The position numbers were made by a program, and so were the translations under genes. From NCBI GenBank assembly GCA_026315105.1, contig CM048745.1:542906758-542970757 (forward strand): DNA of 64,000 bases. The letters run 5' to 3'. This DNA is from Locusta migratoria (taxonomy: Eukaryota > Arthropoda > Insecta > Orthoptera > Acrididae). This document shows, piece after piece, positions 11,042 through 22,769 of this stretch; the stretch's first letter is position 1, and each line of letters opens with the position of its first letter. The notes under the pieces are model-generated. The model did not search any database. It saw only the letters and a program-made list of their open reading frames with translations, and was not told where the DNA came from.

Positions 11042-14000
11042 TCCCCCATGAACCACAGACATTGTTGAGGTGGGGTGACTTGCGTGCCTCAACGATGCAG
11101 ATAGCCGTACCGTAGGTGCAACCACAGCGGAGGGGTATCTGTGGAGAGGCCGGACAAACGTGTGGTTCCTGAAGAGGGGCAGCAGCCTTTTCAGTAGTTA
11201 CAGGGGCAACAGTCTGGATGATTGACTGAGCTGGCCTTGTAACATCAGCTAATGTGGCTTTGCCACACAGTCACTGCGAACGGCTGAAAGCAAGGGGAAA
11301 CTACAGCCGTTACTTTTCCCGAGGACATGCAGCTCTTCTGTATGAACATATGATGATGGCATCCTCTCGGGTAAAATATTCCGGAGGTAAAATAGTCCCC
11401 CATTCGGATCTCCGGGCGGGGACTACTCAGGAGGAAGTTGTCATCAGGAAAGACAATACTGGCATTCTACGGATCGGAGCGTGGAATGTTAGATCCCTTA
11501 ATCGGGTAGGAAAATTAGAAAATTTAAAAAGGGAAATGGTTAGGTTGAAGTTAGATATAGTACGATTAGTGAAGTTCGGTGGCAGGATGAACAGGATTTC
11601 TGGTCAGGCGAGTACAGGATTATAAATATAAAATCAGAAATAAGAAAATAGGAATGCGGGTAAACTACTATGACCAGCACAGTGATCGCATTATCATTGT
11701 CAAGATAGATACGAAGCCAACACCGACAAAAGTAGTACAGGTTTATATGCCAACTAGCTCTGCTGATGATGAGGAGATCGAAGAAATATATGAGGAGCTA
11801 AAGGAAATTATTCAGACAGTTAAGGGAGAAGAAAATTTAACTGTGATGGGAGACTGGAATTTGGTAGTAGGAAAAGGAAGAGAAGGAAAATAGTAGGTGA
11901 ATATGGACTGGGCAGGAGGAATGAAAGAGGAAGTCGCCTGGTAGAATTTTGCACGGAACATGATTTAATCGAAGCAAACACCTGGTTTAAGAATCACAAA
12001 AGAAGGAGACACCGGAAGGTATCAGATAGATTTTATAATGGTAAGACATAGATTCCGGAACCAGGTTATAAACTGCAAGACCTACCCAGGGGCAGATATA
12101 GACTCTGACCATAACTTATTAGTCATGAACTGTAGGCTGAAACTGAAAAAAACTGCAGAAAGGTAGGAAAATAAGGAGATGGGACTTAGATAAATTGAAG
12201 GAAAGTGAAGTTCTAGAGAATTTCAGAGGGAGATTTAGGCAACAATTGACAGAAACAGGGAGAAATAAAACAGTAGAAGAGGAATGGGTAGCATTGAGAG
12301 ATGAAATAGTCAAGGCAGCAGAGGACAAAATAGGTAGAAAGGCAAGACCTACAAAAAATCCTTGGATATCACAGGAAATACTAGATTTAATTGATGAAAG
12401 GAGAAAATATAAAAATGCGGTAAATGAAACAGGCAAAATGGAGTACAGACGACTAAAAAATGTGATTGACAGGAAGTGCAAAATGGCTAAAGAGGAGTGG
12501 CTAGAAGTCAAATGCCAATCGGTAGAAGAATGTATAAGAAGGGGAAAAGTAGATACCGCCTACAGGAAAATAAAAGAGACATTTGGGGATACGAAAAGCA
12601 ACTCTACGAATATCAAGAACTCGGATGGGAAACCAGTTCTCGGCAAAGAAGGGAAAGCTGAAAGGTGGAAAGAATATATAGAACAGCTCTACAAAGGAAA
12701 CGAACTTAGAGACGATGTTGTAGCAAAGGAAGAGGAAGTAGATCAAGATGAAATAGGAGATGCTATACTGAGAGATGAATTTGACAGAGCCCTGAAAGAC
12801 CTAGGTCGGAACAAGGCCCCAGGAGTAGATGACATACCCTCAGAGCTACTAAAGTCTCTGGGAGAACCAGCCATGACAAGACTATTTGAACTGGTGTGTA
12901 GGATTTATGAGACAGGCGAAATACCCTCAGACTGTAATAATCCCCATTCCAAAGAAATCAGGCGCAGACAGGTGTGAAAATTACAGATCCATCAGTTTCA
13001 TAAGTCATGGTTGCAAATTTTTAACACGAATTATCTACAGGAGAATGGAAAAGCTAGTAGAAGCTGACCTCGGGGAAGATCAGTTTTGATTCAGGAGGAA
13101 CGTAGGAACCCGGGAGGCAATACTCACTTTACGTCTTATCTTAGAAGATAGATTAAGGAAAGGCAAACCTACATTTTTAGCTTTTGTAGATTTGGAGAAA
13201 GCATTTGACAGTGTTGACTGGAATACACTCTTTCAAATTCTGAAGTCAGAAGGGGTAAAATATAGGGAAAGGAGAGTTATTTATAACTTGTACAAAAGCC
13301 AGACCGCAGTTATTAGACTCGAAGGGCATGAAAGGAAAGCATCAGTTGGGAAGGGAGTAAGACAGGGTTGTAGCCTTTCTCCGATGTTATTCAATTTGTA
13401 CATCGAGCAGGTGGTGAAGGAAAGCAACGACAAATTTGGAATAGGGATTAAAGTACAGGGGGATGAAATAAAAACCTTGCGTTTTACTGATGACATTGTA
13501 ATTCTGTCAGAGACAGCAAAGGGCCTGGAAGAGCAGTTGAATGGAATGGACAGTGTGTTGAAGAGAGCGTATAAAATGAACATTAACAAGAGCAAAACAA
13601 AAATAATGGAATGCGGTCTTAGAAAATCAGGCGATGCTGAAGGAATTAGATTAGGTAACGAAACAATGAAGGTGGTAGATGAGTTTTGTTACTTGCGTAG
13701 TAAAATAACATGCGATGGTCGCAGTACAGAGGACATAAAATGCAGAATGGCAATGGGAAGAAAAGCATTTTTGAAAAAGAGAAATTTGCTAACATCGAAT
13801 ATTAATTTAAGTGTAAGGAATTCTTTTCTGAAGGCATTTGTGTGGAGTGTTGCCTTGTACAGGAGTGAAACATGGACGATAAGCAGTGCGGACAGGAAGA
13901 GAATAGAGGCTTTTGAAATGTGGTGTTACAGAAGAATGCTGAAGATTAGGTGGGTAGATCGCATAACCAATGAAGAAGTACTGAACAGAATTGGTGAGAA

Positions 14001-14268
14001 AAGGAATTTTTGGCATACCCTGACTAAAAGAAGGGACCGCTTGGTAGGACACATTCTTAGACATCGAGGAATCGTAAATTTAGCATTGGAGGGAAGTGTG
14101 CGGGGTACAAATCTCAGAGGGAGACCAAGAGACACACATAGTAAGCAGATTCAAGTGGATGTGAGTTGCCCGTCTTATGAGGAGATGAAAAAGCTTGCTC
14201 AGGATAGAGTAGGGTGGAGAGCTGCATCAAACCAGTCTCCGGACTGAAGACCATACAACAACATATAT
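11042..14268 (+). mobile_element. RTE-like non-LTR retrotransposon, copy A (longest copy in window)
   Basis: About 3.2 kb: a 5' leader from about 11042, an endonuclease-reverse transcriptase frame, and a 3' end gactgaagaccatacaacaa. Copies B, C and D share this sequence. Copy A extends about 100 bases further 5' than copy B (the ctgtggagaggcc shared point is at 11140 here and 16441 in B). Runs of atatata flank both ends and may be the target duplication, but the low complexity makes this uncertain. Clade assignment to RTE rests on the single EN-RT frame, short 3' end and C-terminal sequence style. Confidence 0.9.
11254..14247 (+). pseudogene. Endonuclease-reverse transcriptase of RTE-like LINE copy A, broken
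   Basis: The frame starts with MALPHSHCERLKARG and reaches the endonuclease motif GAWNVRSLN near residue 75. It then passes VMGDWNLVVG, the RT motifs NKAPGVDDIPSELL, FVDLEKAFDSVDW and VRQGCSLSPMLFN, and a C-terminal CYRRMLKIRWVDR...LVGHILRH block, ending at a stop at 14245-14247. It is broken by a frame loss near 11580-11650, a stop at about 11891, a 23-nt deletion near 12012, a frame loss near 12930 and a stop at about 13087. The RT catalytic box reads FTDDIV instead of FADDIV. From 13192 to the end it is open. The protein would nick target DNA and prime reverse transcription. Confidence 0.88.
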
Positions 14269-16427
14269 ATAAACATCGAGAACACGACGCTGGTGGATGA
14301 TGTCCCTACACCAAAGAAGAGAAACGTAAGTTTAGTGAAGTAACCCCAACTGTAAATAAATATGTACTGTTAATTTCGTGTTTTTGTGAAGATGACAATG
14401 ACTTAATTTGATACTCGCGAAATTGCTAGTGAGGTTACCATCGACTTAGATACAATACATTTTATTTTCCTACAAAATGCAGTTCTTATGTGATTGTATC
14501 AAGAATTGCCACCCGTCAGGAGATGGAATGTGACTTACTATCACAGATTTTAAAAACACAATGAATCCACTTATATGATGTTTACAAAATTTGTTAAATG
14601 TCGTTCACGACGCGTGGTGACATAAACAAGAAAAACATTATCCCCTAAACATGTTTACTATGGCGAAGAAATAATAATAAATCGGCAAAATACCTTGGCA
14701 AAATGATACTAAGAAAACCAATAGGTCTGTACGAAACGTAAGTATGAAATTCTAATTAGTCATACCTGTTTACATGTCACATGCAATATTATCAGAAAAT
14801 AAGTACAGTTACTGAAAGACTTTAGATATAACGTAATCGCAAATTCAATTACATATGTTTACAAATGCTACACAGTCACCCAAACACGAACACTTACAAC
14901 AACATAAATGCAACTGTGACCTAATGTTCGCCTCCTTTGACGTGTGCAGACATACCGACACGAGGCGGAAACGGTGAACACTGGTAGATTGGTACTTGGC
15001 AAACAGCCAGCGATCGAACTACACTACTCGGGTTTCACCAAATATTTGTGTGGTGCCGCCTTTAGCCACATTATCATGTTCAGAGGCTTGAAAGTCGCCC
15101 ATGTGCTGCCAAATAAGAAAAAAATAATAATGATAATAATAAAAAATAAAAATAAAAACACTTGCACTAGCCCTTTCCATTCTGAACACCTATTTGAAAA
15201 TTGTGAATAAAGTTGAATTTTCTGTATACTTAGGCATAGTAGACACTGAGAAAAATAATTTAAAAAATTCCTCCATAAAGAATGTAGCGGGAAAATAACT
15301 AGCACAATCGTGAGATTCAGATTTTATTTCACTAGAATTATTCTCTGACTTCCTGCTATTTGTTTGATATTATAAATTACCCGAGGAACAGTTATGAATA
15401 AGGAATTATTCTTACATTACATTTATTTATTAGTTATTATAAAAAAATGTTACATAGATTGCAATTCATACTCTGTGGCAGAAAATTTAATTAGCACAAA
15501 ACTTTTATTTCTTTTGTAGCACAAAGTCAGGTGCAGACTGCTTCATTTTTCGTGAAAGAATTTGAAACAATCCTTTTCTTTTACAAGACATTAGTACTGA
15601 TTGCATTTTATGCACTTCGTCTTTGTTCTGGAACTGCAGTGCTTATACTAACACGTTCGTGGTGACCAAATATCATCCACTGTAGGCCAGTGATTATACC
15701 CATCATATCGCTTGTCCGAACCTGGTTTTGGATGTGGTTAGTAAACTTTTGGCTTTGTGGAAGTACTGAAGGTGTCATCTTACGGTGCTTCAAACTCTTC
15801 AGCTCTCCTCTTTCTGTCAGGACATGTCAAAAGAGCCTCAACTACAGATATTCTAAATATCAACAGAGCTACAATGTTCTTTTTGGCAGTCTGGTTTTCA
15901 CTACAGTGCTCAACAGCACTGTAATTAATTTTTGTTGAATGAAACTACTGAACAAAATTCGATCTCCAAACACTCAGTGGTCTGACACTTTCTGTGACAC
16001 TGTGTGAACGCCTGTGCTCTTCAGGAACTTCTTCGGCACTCAGATCATCAGACGAGTTGTCTGTCTGCTATTTGAAGGAGAAGAATAAAACTCGTCTTTA
16101 TCTGGAGAAATGCCATTCAAATCCCAATCCTCTAATAGAGAAAGAATTTGATTGTCTGAAAAACCTGCATACAATAACTGGAATGTTCATAAAAACTTTC
16201 CCATTCAGGTATGTATGAAAAGCAGTAAGGGAGGCCAATGACGTAGGCAACAACACCCAGTCAACACCTAACCCGCACAATCGTGCTAGTATAGATTAAA
16301 CGCACAATTGCCGTGCAATGATATGAAGTTACTAATAATTATCAATATAAATACGTTGTGCACCCTATTATAAATAACCAGATCCAGTAAATCGTCGAAA
16401 CAATTTAGTTTATCTTAATTATGTGCT
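14269..16427. other. Unassigned DNA between RTE copies A and B
   Basis: Mostly AT-rich. An A/T-rich simple stretch (aataataatgataataataa) lies at about 15120-15165. No coding exon or known repeat could be supported; short open frames have no motifs. Confidence 0.45.
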
Positions 16428-16438
16428 ACTAACCTGGC

Positions 16439-19400
16439 CTCTGTGGAGAGGCCAGACAAACATGTGGTTCCTGAAGAGGTGCAGCAGCCTTTTCAGTAGT
16501 TACAGGGGCAACAGCCTGGATGATTGACTGAGCTGGCCTTGTAACATCAGCTAATGTGGCTTTGCCACACAGCTACTGCGAACGGCTGAAAGCAAGGGGA
16601 AACTACAGCCGTTTCCTTTCCCGAGGACATGCAGCTCTACTGTATGAACATATGATGATGGCATCCTCTCGGGTAAAATATTCCGGAGGTAAAATAGTCC
16701 CCCATTCGGATCTCCGGGCGGGGACTACTCAGGAGGATGTGATCATCAGGAAAGACAATACTGGCATTCTACGGGTCGGAGCGTGGAATGTTAGATCCCT
16801 TAATTGAGTAGGAAAATTAGAAAATTTAAAAAGGGAAATGGATAGGTTGAAGTTAGATATAGTGGGGATTAGTGAAGTTCGGTGTTAGGATGAACAGGAT
16901 TTCTGGTCAGGTGAGTACAGGATTATAAATACAAAATCAATTGGGGGTATCACAGGAGTAGGATTGATAATAAATAAGAAAGTAGGAATGCGGGTAAACT
17001 ACTATGACCAGCACAGTGATCGCATTATCATTGTCAAGATAGATACGAAGCCAACACCGACAACAGTAGTACAGGTTTATATGTCAACTAGCTCTGCCGA
17101 TGATGAGGAAATCGAAGAAATATATGAGGAGCTAAAGGAAATTATTCAGACCATTAAGGGAGGGGAAAACTTAATTGTTATGGGAGACTGGAATTCGGTA
17201 GTAGGACAAGGAAGGGAAGGGAAGATAGTAGGTGAATATGGTCTGGGGAAAAGGAATGAAAGAGGAAGCCGCCTGGTAGAATTTTGCACAGAACATAATT
17301 TACTTATAACAAACACCTGGTTCAAGAATCACAAAAGAAGGTTGTATACGTGGAAGAGACCAGGACACACCGGAATATACCAGATATATTTTATAATGGT
17401 AAGACATAGATTTCGGAACCAGGTTCTACAGTGTAAGACTACCCAGGGGCAGATATAGACTCTGACCATAACTTGTTGGTTATGAACTGTAGGCTGAAAC
17501 TAAAGAAACTACGAAAAGGTAGGAAAATAAGGAGATGGGACCTGGATAAATTGAAGGAACCTGAGGTTCTTAAGAATTTCAGAGGGAGCTTTAGGCAACA
17601 ATTGACAGAAACAGGGGAAAATAAAACAGTAGAGGAAGAATGGGTAAAACTGAGAGATGAAATAGTGAAGGTAGCAGAGGACAAAATAGGTAGGAAGGAA
17701 AGACCTACAAAAAATCCTTGGATATCGCAGGAGATACTAAATTTAATCGTTGAAAGGAGAAAATGTGAAAATGCAGTAAATGAAATAGGCAAAATGGAGT
17801 ACAGACGACTAAGAAATGAAGTGCAAAATTGCTAAGTAGGAGTGGCTAGAAGGCAAATGCAAGGATGTAGAAGAATGTATAAATAGGGGAAAAATAGATA
17901 CAGCCTACAGGAAAATAAAAGAAACATTTGGAGATCAGAAAAACAGCTCTATGAATATCAAGGACACTGATGGAAACCAGTTCTCAGCAAAGAAGGGAAA
18001 GTTGAAAGGTGGAAAGAGTATATAGAGGGGCTCTACAAAGGAAATGAACTTCGAGACAATATTGTGGGAAGGGAAGAGGATGTAGATGTAGATGAAGATG
18101 AAATAGGAGATACTGTACTGAGGGAAGAATTTGACAGAGCCCTGAAAGACCTAAGCCGAAACAAGGCACCTGGAGTAGATGATATTCCCTCAGAGCTACT
18201 GAAGTCTCTGGGAGAACCAGCCATGACAAAATTGTTTCACCTGGTGTGTAAGATGTATGAGACAGGTGAAGTACCCTCAGACTTTAAGAAAAATGTTATA
18301 ATCCCCATCCCTAAGAAAGCAGGTGCAGACAGGTGTGAAAACTACAGAACCATCAGTTTAATAAGTCATGGCTGCAAAATATTAACGCGAATTATATACA
18401 GAAGGATGGAAGAGCTGGTAGAAGCCGATCTCGGGGAAGATCAGTTTGGGTTCAGAAGAAATGTAGGAACACGGGAGGCAATACTCACTTTACGGCTTAT
18501 CCTAGAAGATAGATTAAGAAAAGGCAAACCTACATTTCTAGCTTTTGTAGATTTGGAGAAGGCTTTTGACAATGTTGATTGGAATAAACTCTTTCAAGTT
18601 CTAAAGCAAGCAGGAGTAAAACATAGGGAGCGTAAGGTTATTTACAACTTGTACGAAAACCAGACAGCGGTTGTCAGAGTTGAAGGGCATGAAAGGGATG
18701 CAGCGGTTGGAAAGGGAGTAAGACAGGGTTGTAGTCTTTCTCCATTGCTATTCAATTTGTACATTGAGTAAGCTATAAAGGAAAGCAAGGAGAAATTTGG
18801 AGAAGGAATTAGAGATCAGGGTGAAGAATTAAAAACATTGCGTTTTGCCGACGACATAGTAATTCTGTCAAATACAGCAAAGGACCTGGAAGAGCAATTG
18901 AACGGAATGGACAGGGTGCTGAAAGGTGCATATAAGATGAACATTAACAAGAGCAAAACTAGGGTAATCGAGTGCAGTGTAAGAAAATCAGGCGATGCTG
19001 AAGGAATTAGATTGGGAATCGAAGCAATAAAGGAGGTAGATGAGTTTTGTTACTTGGGCAGTAAAATAACAAATGATGGTCGCAGTACGGAGGACATAAA
19101 ATGCAGAATGGCAATGGGTAGGAAAGTATTCTTGAAAAAGAAAAATTTGTTAACATCGAATATTGATTTAAACTTAAGGAAGTCCTTTCTGAAGGCATTT
19201 GTATGGAGTGTTGCTTGTATGGGAGTGAGACATGGACGTTAAACAGTGCGGACAGGAAGAGGATTGAGGCTTTTGAAATATGGTGCTACAGAAGAATGCT
19301 GAAGATTAGGTGGGTGGATCGCGTAACTAATGAGGAGGTACTGAACAGAATTGGGGAGAAAAGGAATGTCTTGCATACCTTGCCTAAAAGAAGGGATAGA

Positions 19401-19629
19401 TTGGTAGGACACATTCTTAGACATCAAGGAATTGTGAATTTAGCGTTGGAGGGAAGTGTGTGGGGTAAAAACCGCAGGGGAAGACCGAGAGATGGATACA
19501 GTAAGCAGATTCAGACAGATGTAGGTTGTCGTTCTTATGTGGAGATGAAGAGGCTTGCTCAGGATAGGGTAGTGTGGAGAGCTGCATCAAACCAGTCTCC
19601 GGACTGAAGACCACAACAACAACAACAAC
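16439..19629 (+). mobile_element. RTE-like LINE copy B with perfect 11-bp target duplication
   Basis: Starts at ctctgtggagaggccagac and ends with gactgaagaccacaacaacaacaac. It is flanked by actaacctggc at 16428-16438 and again at 19630-19640, a perfect 11-bp target-site duplication that defines the insertion exactly. Compared with copy A it lacks about 100 bases at the 5' end, the usual result of incomplete reverse transcription. Same strand as copy A, 2.2 kb away. Confidence 0.95.
16556..19607 (+). pseudogene. Endonuclease-reverse transcriptase of RTE-like LINE copy B, broken
   Basis: The frame begins MALPHSYCERLKARG as in copy A. Endonuclease motifs GAWNVRSLN and VMGDWNSVVG are present, and the RT segment 18064-18771 is open with NKAPGVDDIPSELL, FGFRRNVGTREAIL, FVDLEKAFDNVDW and VRQGCSLSPLLFN. 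The catalytic box FADDIVILS is intact (about 18841). Stops at about 16807, 16887 and 18769, frame changes near 17440, 17830, 17980 and 19215, and loss of a short stretch near 17815 disable it. The stop that ends the protein (at 19605-19607) is shared with copies A, C and D. Confidence 0.88.
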
Positions 19630-19720
19630 ACTAACCTGGCGCCGGTATAATGCCCATTTCTAGATCAAATTAAGCAACATGTACTGCAATCTGTTGCAGT
19701 CGAATGGCAACATAGGTTAC

Positions 19721-19868
19721 AAGCAAGGGAAGAGATTCAGGTTCGTCGTAAAAAAATAAAAACTGAACTCGCACGATTGTTGTTGGTAGATTGGAAGCAA
19801 GGGAAGAGATTCACTTTGTCGTAAAAAAAAAAAAAAAAAAAAAAAAAAACTGAACCTGCACGATCGTG
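19721..19868. repeat. 74-bp tandem duplication with poly(A) runs
   Basis: The unit aagcaagggaagagattca...tcgtaaaaa...actgaac...gcacgat occurs at 19721 and again at 19795, a 74-base period. The second copy contains an uninterrupted A run of about 27 bases (19823-19849). Poly(A) slippage probably drove the length change. Confidence 0.75.
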
Positions 19869-20130
19869 TGGGTTCGGGTGGAAAGGGCTAGGAGGCCGAA
19901 CAAGCCCAGATAGGTACACCCGACCAAAAAAATCTTACGAACATTTCATTTCATCAGCGCTGTTAATGTTAAGCCACAAAATATTCCAGAAAGAGCAATA
20001 TGCAATCTATTCAAAGACCGAGGATTGCAGCATTACACGATATTTTAACATGTCACTAGGAAGGCATAACTTATTTTGCACACACCTTTCATCACAGAAA
20101 AAACATTACTAGGAGAATCAAAATTAATCA

Positions 20131-20191
20131 GAACAATTATTTTTATTTTTTATTTATTTATTTATTTATTTATTATTTTTTTTTTTTTTTT
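20131..20191. repeat. T-rich / (TTTA)n low-complexity tract
   Basis: A run of tttattta units followed by about 19 T. It lies beyond the 3' end of the esterase gene, before the SINE at 20275. Confidence 0.8.
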
Positions 20192-20274
20192 AGCTTCGAT
20201 AATGCCTTCATTAAGTAATGTGAAATATTCGTTTGCTTTACTAGTACCGTTTTCTGTATCCTATTTTTTCTGTT

Positions 20275-20450
20275 AGGATGGCCTTGCGGTCTGGATCGAC
20301 ATGTTACGTTTTGCGCAGCAATTCGCGACGGAGGTTCCTCCATCGGGTATGTTTGTTTGTGTTGTCCTTAGTTGAAGTTGGCTTAAGTAGTTTGTAAGTC
20401 TTGGGACCGATGATTTCAACAGTTTGGTCCCATTGGTGTACAAACATTTT
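20275..20450 (+). mobile_element. tRNA-derived SINE, diverged head
   Basis: The tail follows the main family: gttgtccttagttgaagttg, then taagtagtttgtaagtcttg, then the hairpin gggacc...ggtccc (20403-20431) and tacaaacatttta. The head (ccttgcggtctggatcgac ... gacggaggttcctccatcgg) keeps only a weak B-box. The hairpin stem differs from the 9106 copy at two positions, and both changes are paired, so the stem is kept. It lies just beyond the esterase poly(A) signal. Confidence 0.75.
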
Positions 20451-20498
20451 ATTTCTTTTTTTTCAGTTTTTTTTATCATGGATTTTTGGAGTAGGAAC

Positions 20499-20508
20499 TT
20501 TATTTATT
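20499..20508 (-). promoter_or_regulatory. Poly(A) signal of the esterase gene
   Basis: On the minus strand two overlapping AATAAA hexamers lie at 20508-20499, about 107 bases after the stop codon at 20617-20615. A normal distance for a short 3' UTR. Confidence 0.7.
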
Positions 20509-20614
20509 ACAACAAACATTTAATACAGCTGTATCTAAATTAGTTACGTTGCCATTGCATCTACAAGGTAACACGATAATAAATAGCAACACGCGCTGCT
20601 TGCTGTTAGCGGAA

Positions 20615-20783
20615 TCAAGCCTTGACTCGGTAGAGCCTATCCCAGAAATCCATCCTCTCCTTGTTGAGGTCCTTCTCGACGCTCAGTCCGTCCTTTGTGA
20701 TGTTCAGGTAGCAGCGATTGTCTTTCTTGAATGGAGTCCAAGTGACGGTCAGAAGTGCATCATCGGGATCTGGTGTCGGGTTC
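20615..20783 (-). CDS. Carboxylesterase family gene, terminal coding exon
   Basis: The minus strand shows a pyrimidine-rich acceptor ending in TTTTCAG, then a phase-completing G and 55 codons to TGA at 20617-20615. The translation starts NPTPDPDDALLTVTWTPF and ends ERMDFWDRLYRVKA. The pattern GNPTP...W-P-F ... YL-I ... ER--FW--LY is the C-terminal signature of insect carboxylesterases and juvenile hormone esterases: the last strand and helix of the alpha/beta-hydrolase fold, after the catalytic histidine. The G completes a glycine codon begun by GG at the end of the upstream exon (29141), so the phases agree. No ER-retention signal (HDEL type) and no hydrophobic C-terminal anchor signal are seen. 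Whether the substrate is juvenile hormone, a lipid ester or a xenobiotic cannot be told from this end. Confidence 0.9.
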
Positions 20784-21247
20784 CTGAAAATTACGATAAT
20801 AATGACGTTCAGAGTTACTGATAAGGAAATATGCACTGAAATGAAGCGAAATGGTGTACTATTGTGATTGCAGATGTAATTAATATATCACATTAATTAA
20901 CAAAAGAGATAAATCAATGCCTCTTTTTTTCCAAAGGAAAGAGCAGGATTCTAAACTGCATTTGAGGATAGACCTTTGTCGCTATTTATAAGATGACTCG
21001 CTAATTAAATCAGCTACGTTCTTAGCAACAATACACATTTAGCAGGAGGTGCATTGTCATCAGCAGAATGAATTAAAATGGTTCGACGTCTTTCTGTCGG
21101 TTCTATGGAGTTCAGAAAACAATATTACGGCGACTGTGACTGTGGCAATAACAGAATGTTGATGTAGAGGGGGTGGTGGTGTATTTACTACACTAAACGA
21201 GTTACACAAACAGTTGGGTTGACATAACGTAGTGACCATGTACTTAA

Positions 21248-22760
21248 ATGCAACAACAACGTGATTTACCCAACTCCATGGCATGCAGGGCTATAGGAAA
21301 GTTGGAAGCGGGACTCACAAGGAAAGTACTTGGGCTCGAACAAACATATATACATCAAAATCGTACGAGAGATAATGTAAAGATCACTTATTGCACTAGT
21401 GACACTCCCGCATCTGCAAAACTCTGCAGTCGTCCGTTAGAGGCCTCTGCGTGTGCCTTGCCACATTGCACTTTGACCTGTCGGTTCGCCAGTAGGGACG
21501 GTGCAGTGTGCCTCCGAAGTTGCGTTTTCTGACGTGACATTTGTAGGGTGAAGCGCCAGATGGAGCGGCGATTGATGATCAATGCTGCTAAGGTATTGCG
21601 ACTGGTTGAGATGAAGTTACGAAGAACCATTCTTCGTGAAGATGGTATTAGTGTAGAAGATGAATCATTCGCATGTTTTCTCGTATCTATTATGGTATAG
21701 AAATATGAGCATAAGTTAGATACTGTTGTAACACTAACACATAATGATGATAATAGGGATGATAATGACGAAGAACTCATTGCTAGCGATAGTGCTACGG
21801 TAAGTGCGGGAAGAGGCCATGGAAGCAGTGGCAGTGAATACCAACAGTCTTCCGAGAAGAAGGTTAAAATTGCAACTATCATCACGGCTTTTGATGACAA
21901 TACGCTAGAGAACATGTACGACGATTATTATGTAAGTTATAGTTCAGATATCTGCATTACTTATGGCGTCTACAATTACATCTACAGTGCTATCTAGAGC
22001 ATGATTGCAAAGTTTTGCATAAAAACGATACCCACCAGCACATTGAGGTGTACGTAGAGATGCTGTAACCAAACGTTCATACAGATATGTTTGTTCGAGC
22101 CCAAGTACTTTCCTTGTCAGAGGTATGTGGCTGCAGCTACTGGAGTGTCTCAAACTGTAATTTCCAGGACGTGGACCGATTCAGGCAACAGAAACCGTTA
22201 AAAGAAGGCAAGGCCAATGTCGCCCACCGCTAACTTCAACAAAAGATGGCCGTTAGCTCTGATTAACAGCACGTCGACACAGGAGGCTGAATGCAACTCA
22301 GATGCACAATCCAGGCAGTAACAGGAAGCTCAATATCAACACGAAGAGTCCGAAATCGCCTTTGCAGTTTGTGGCCTCTAAGCACGGAGGCTCATTGTGT
22401 GGGTCCCTTTAAAACAACAACACCGTTTTGCCCGCAGGAACTGGGTGGAGGAACATCATGATTAGAGTCGCTACGAATGTGAATTTTGTGATCAGCCTGA
22501 CAATCGTGCTCATCTGGAGAAAACCTTCAACTCGGAACAATCGTATTTACGTGCAGGACTCAGTATTGTGGGCAGCAGTCAGTACTGACGGACATACTGA
22601 ACTCTATGTCGTTAAGAATGGCGCATTAACTACTAAGAGGTGTAGAGACGAGATCCTTTGACATTTTGTTGTGCTTTACGCTTGTGCAATAGAAGATGGG
22701 TTCCTTCTGATGGACGATAGCTTTCGTCTCCAAAGAACTGCACTGGTGGACAATGCCTTT
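21248..22760 (+). mobile_element. Tc1-like DNA transposon remnant, split by an inverted-repeat insertion
   Basis: The transposase N-terminus reads MQQQRDLPNSMACRAIGKLE at 21248. It is interrupted at about 21314 and resumes after 22120 with helix-turn-helix-like residues (GVSQTVISRTWTRFRQQKP in one phase), then RRHRRLNATQMHN and the DDE-domain part WAAVSTDGHTELYVVKNG ... FLLMDD. Several frame changes and stops are present. Terminal inverted repeats were not identified. It lies in the esterase gene's last intron, on the opposite strand to the gene. Confidence 0.75.
21314..22120. mobile_element. Inverted-repeat element (about 0.8 kb) inserted in the Tc1 transposase
   Basis: A perfect 33-base inverted repeat occurs at 21317-21349 and 22085-22117, outer ends ACAAGGAAAGTACTTGGGCT on both sides. 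The repeats face each other and separate the two halves of the Tc1 transposase sequence, so this is a later insertion. The interior holds a partly open + strand stretch (about 21565-21960) with an acidic, Ser-rich part (DNRDDNDEELIASDSATVS) and no recognised domain. I could not define the target duplication or assign a superfamily. Probably a non-autonomous DNA transposon. Confidence 0.7.
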
Positions 22761-22769
22761 TTCATTATT

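Noticed and set aside
11042..11253. Self-cleaving (HDV-like) ribozyme at the 5' end of RTE copy A
   Set aside because: Some LINE clades have such ribozymes, but I could not build the required double-pseudoknot by eye and the true 5' end is uncertain.
21388..21915. 175-codon minus-strand frame
   Set aside because: Low-complexity Ser/Leu-rich translation opposite an acidic + strand stretch inside an inverted-repeat element; no motif.
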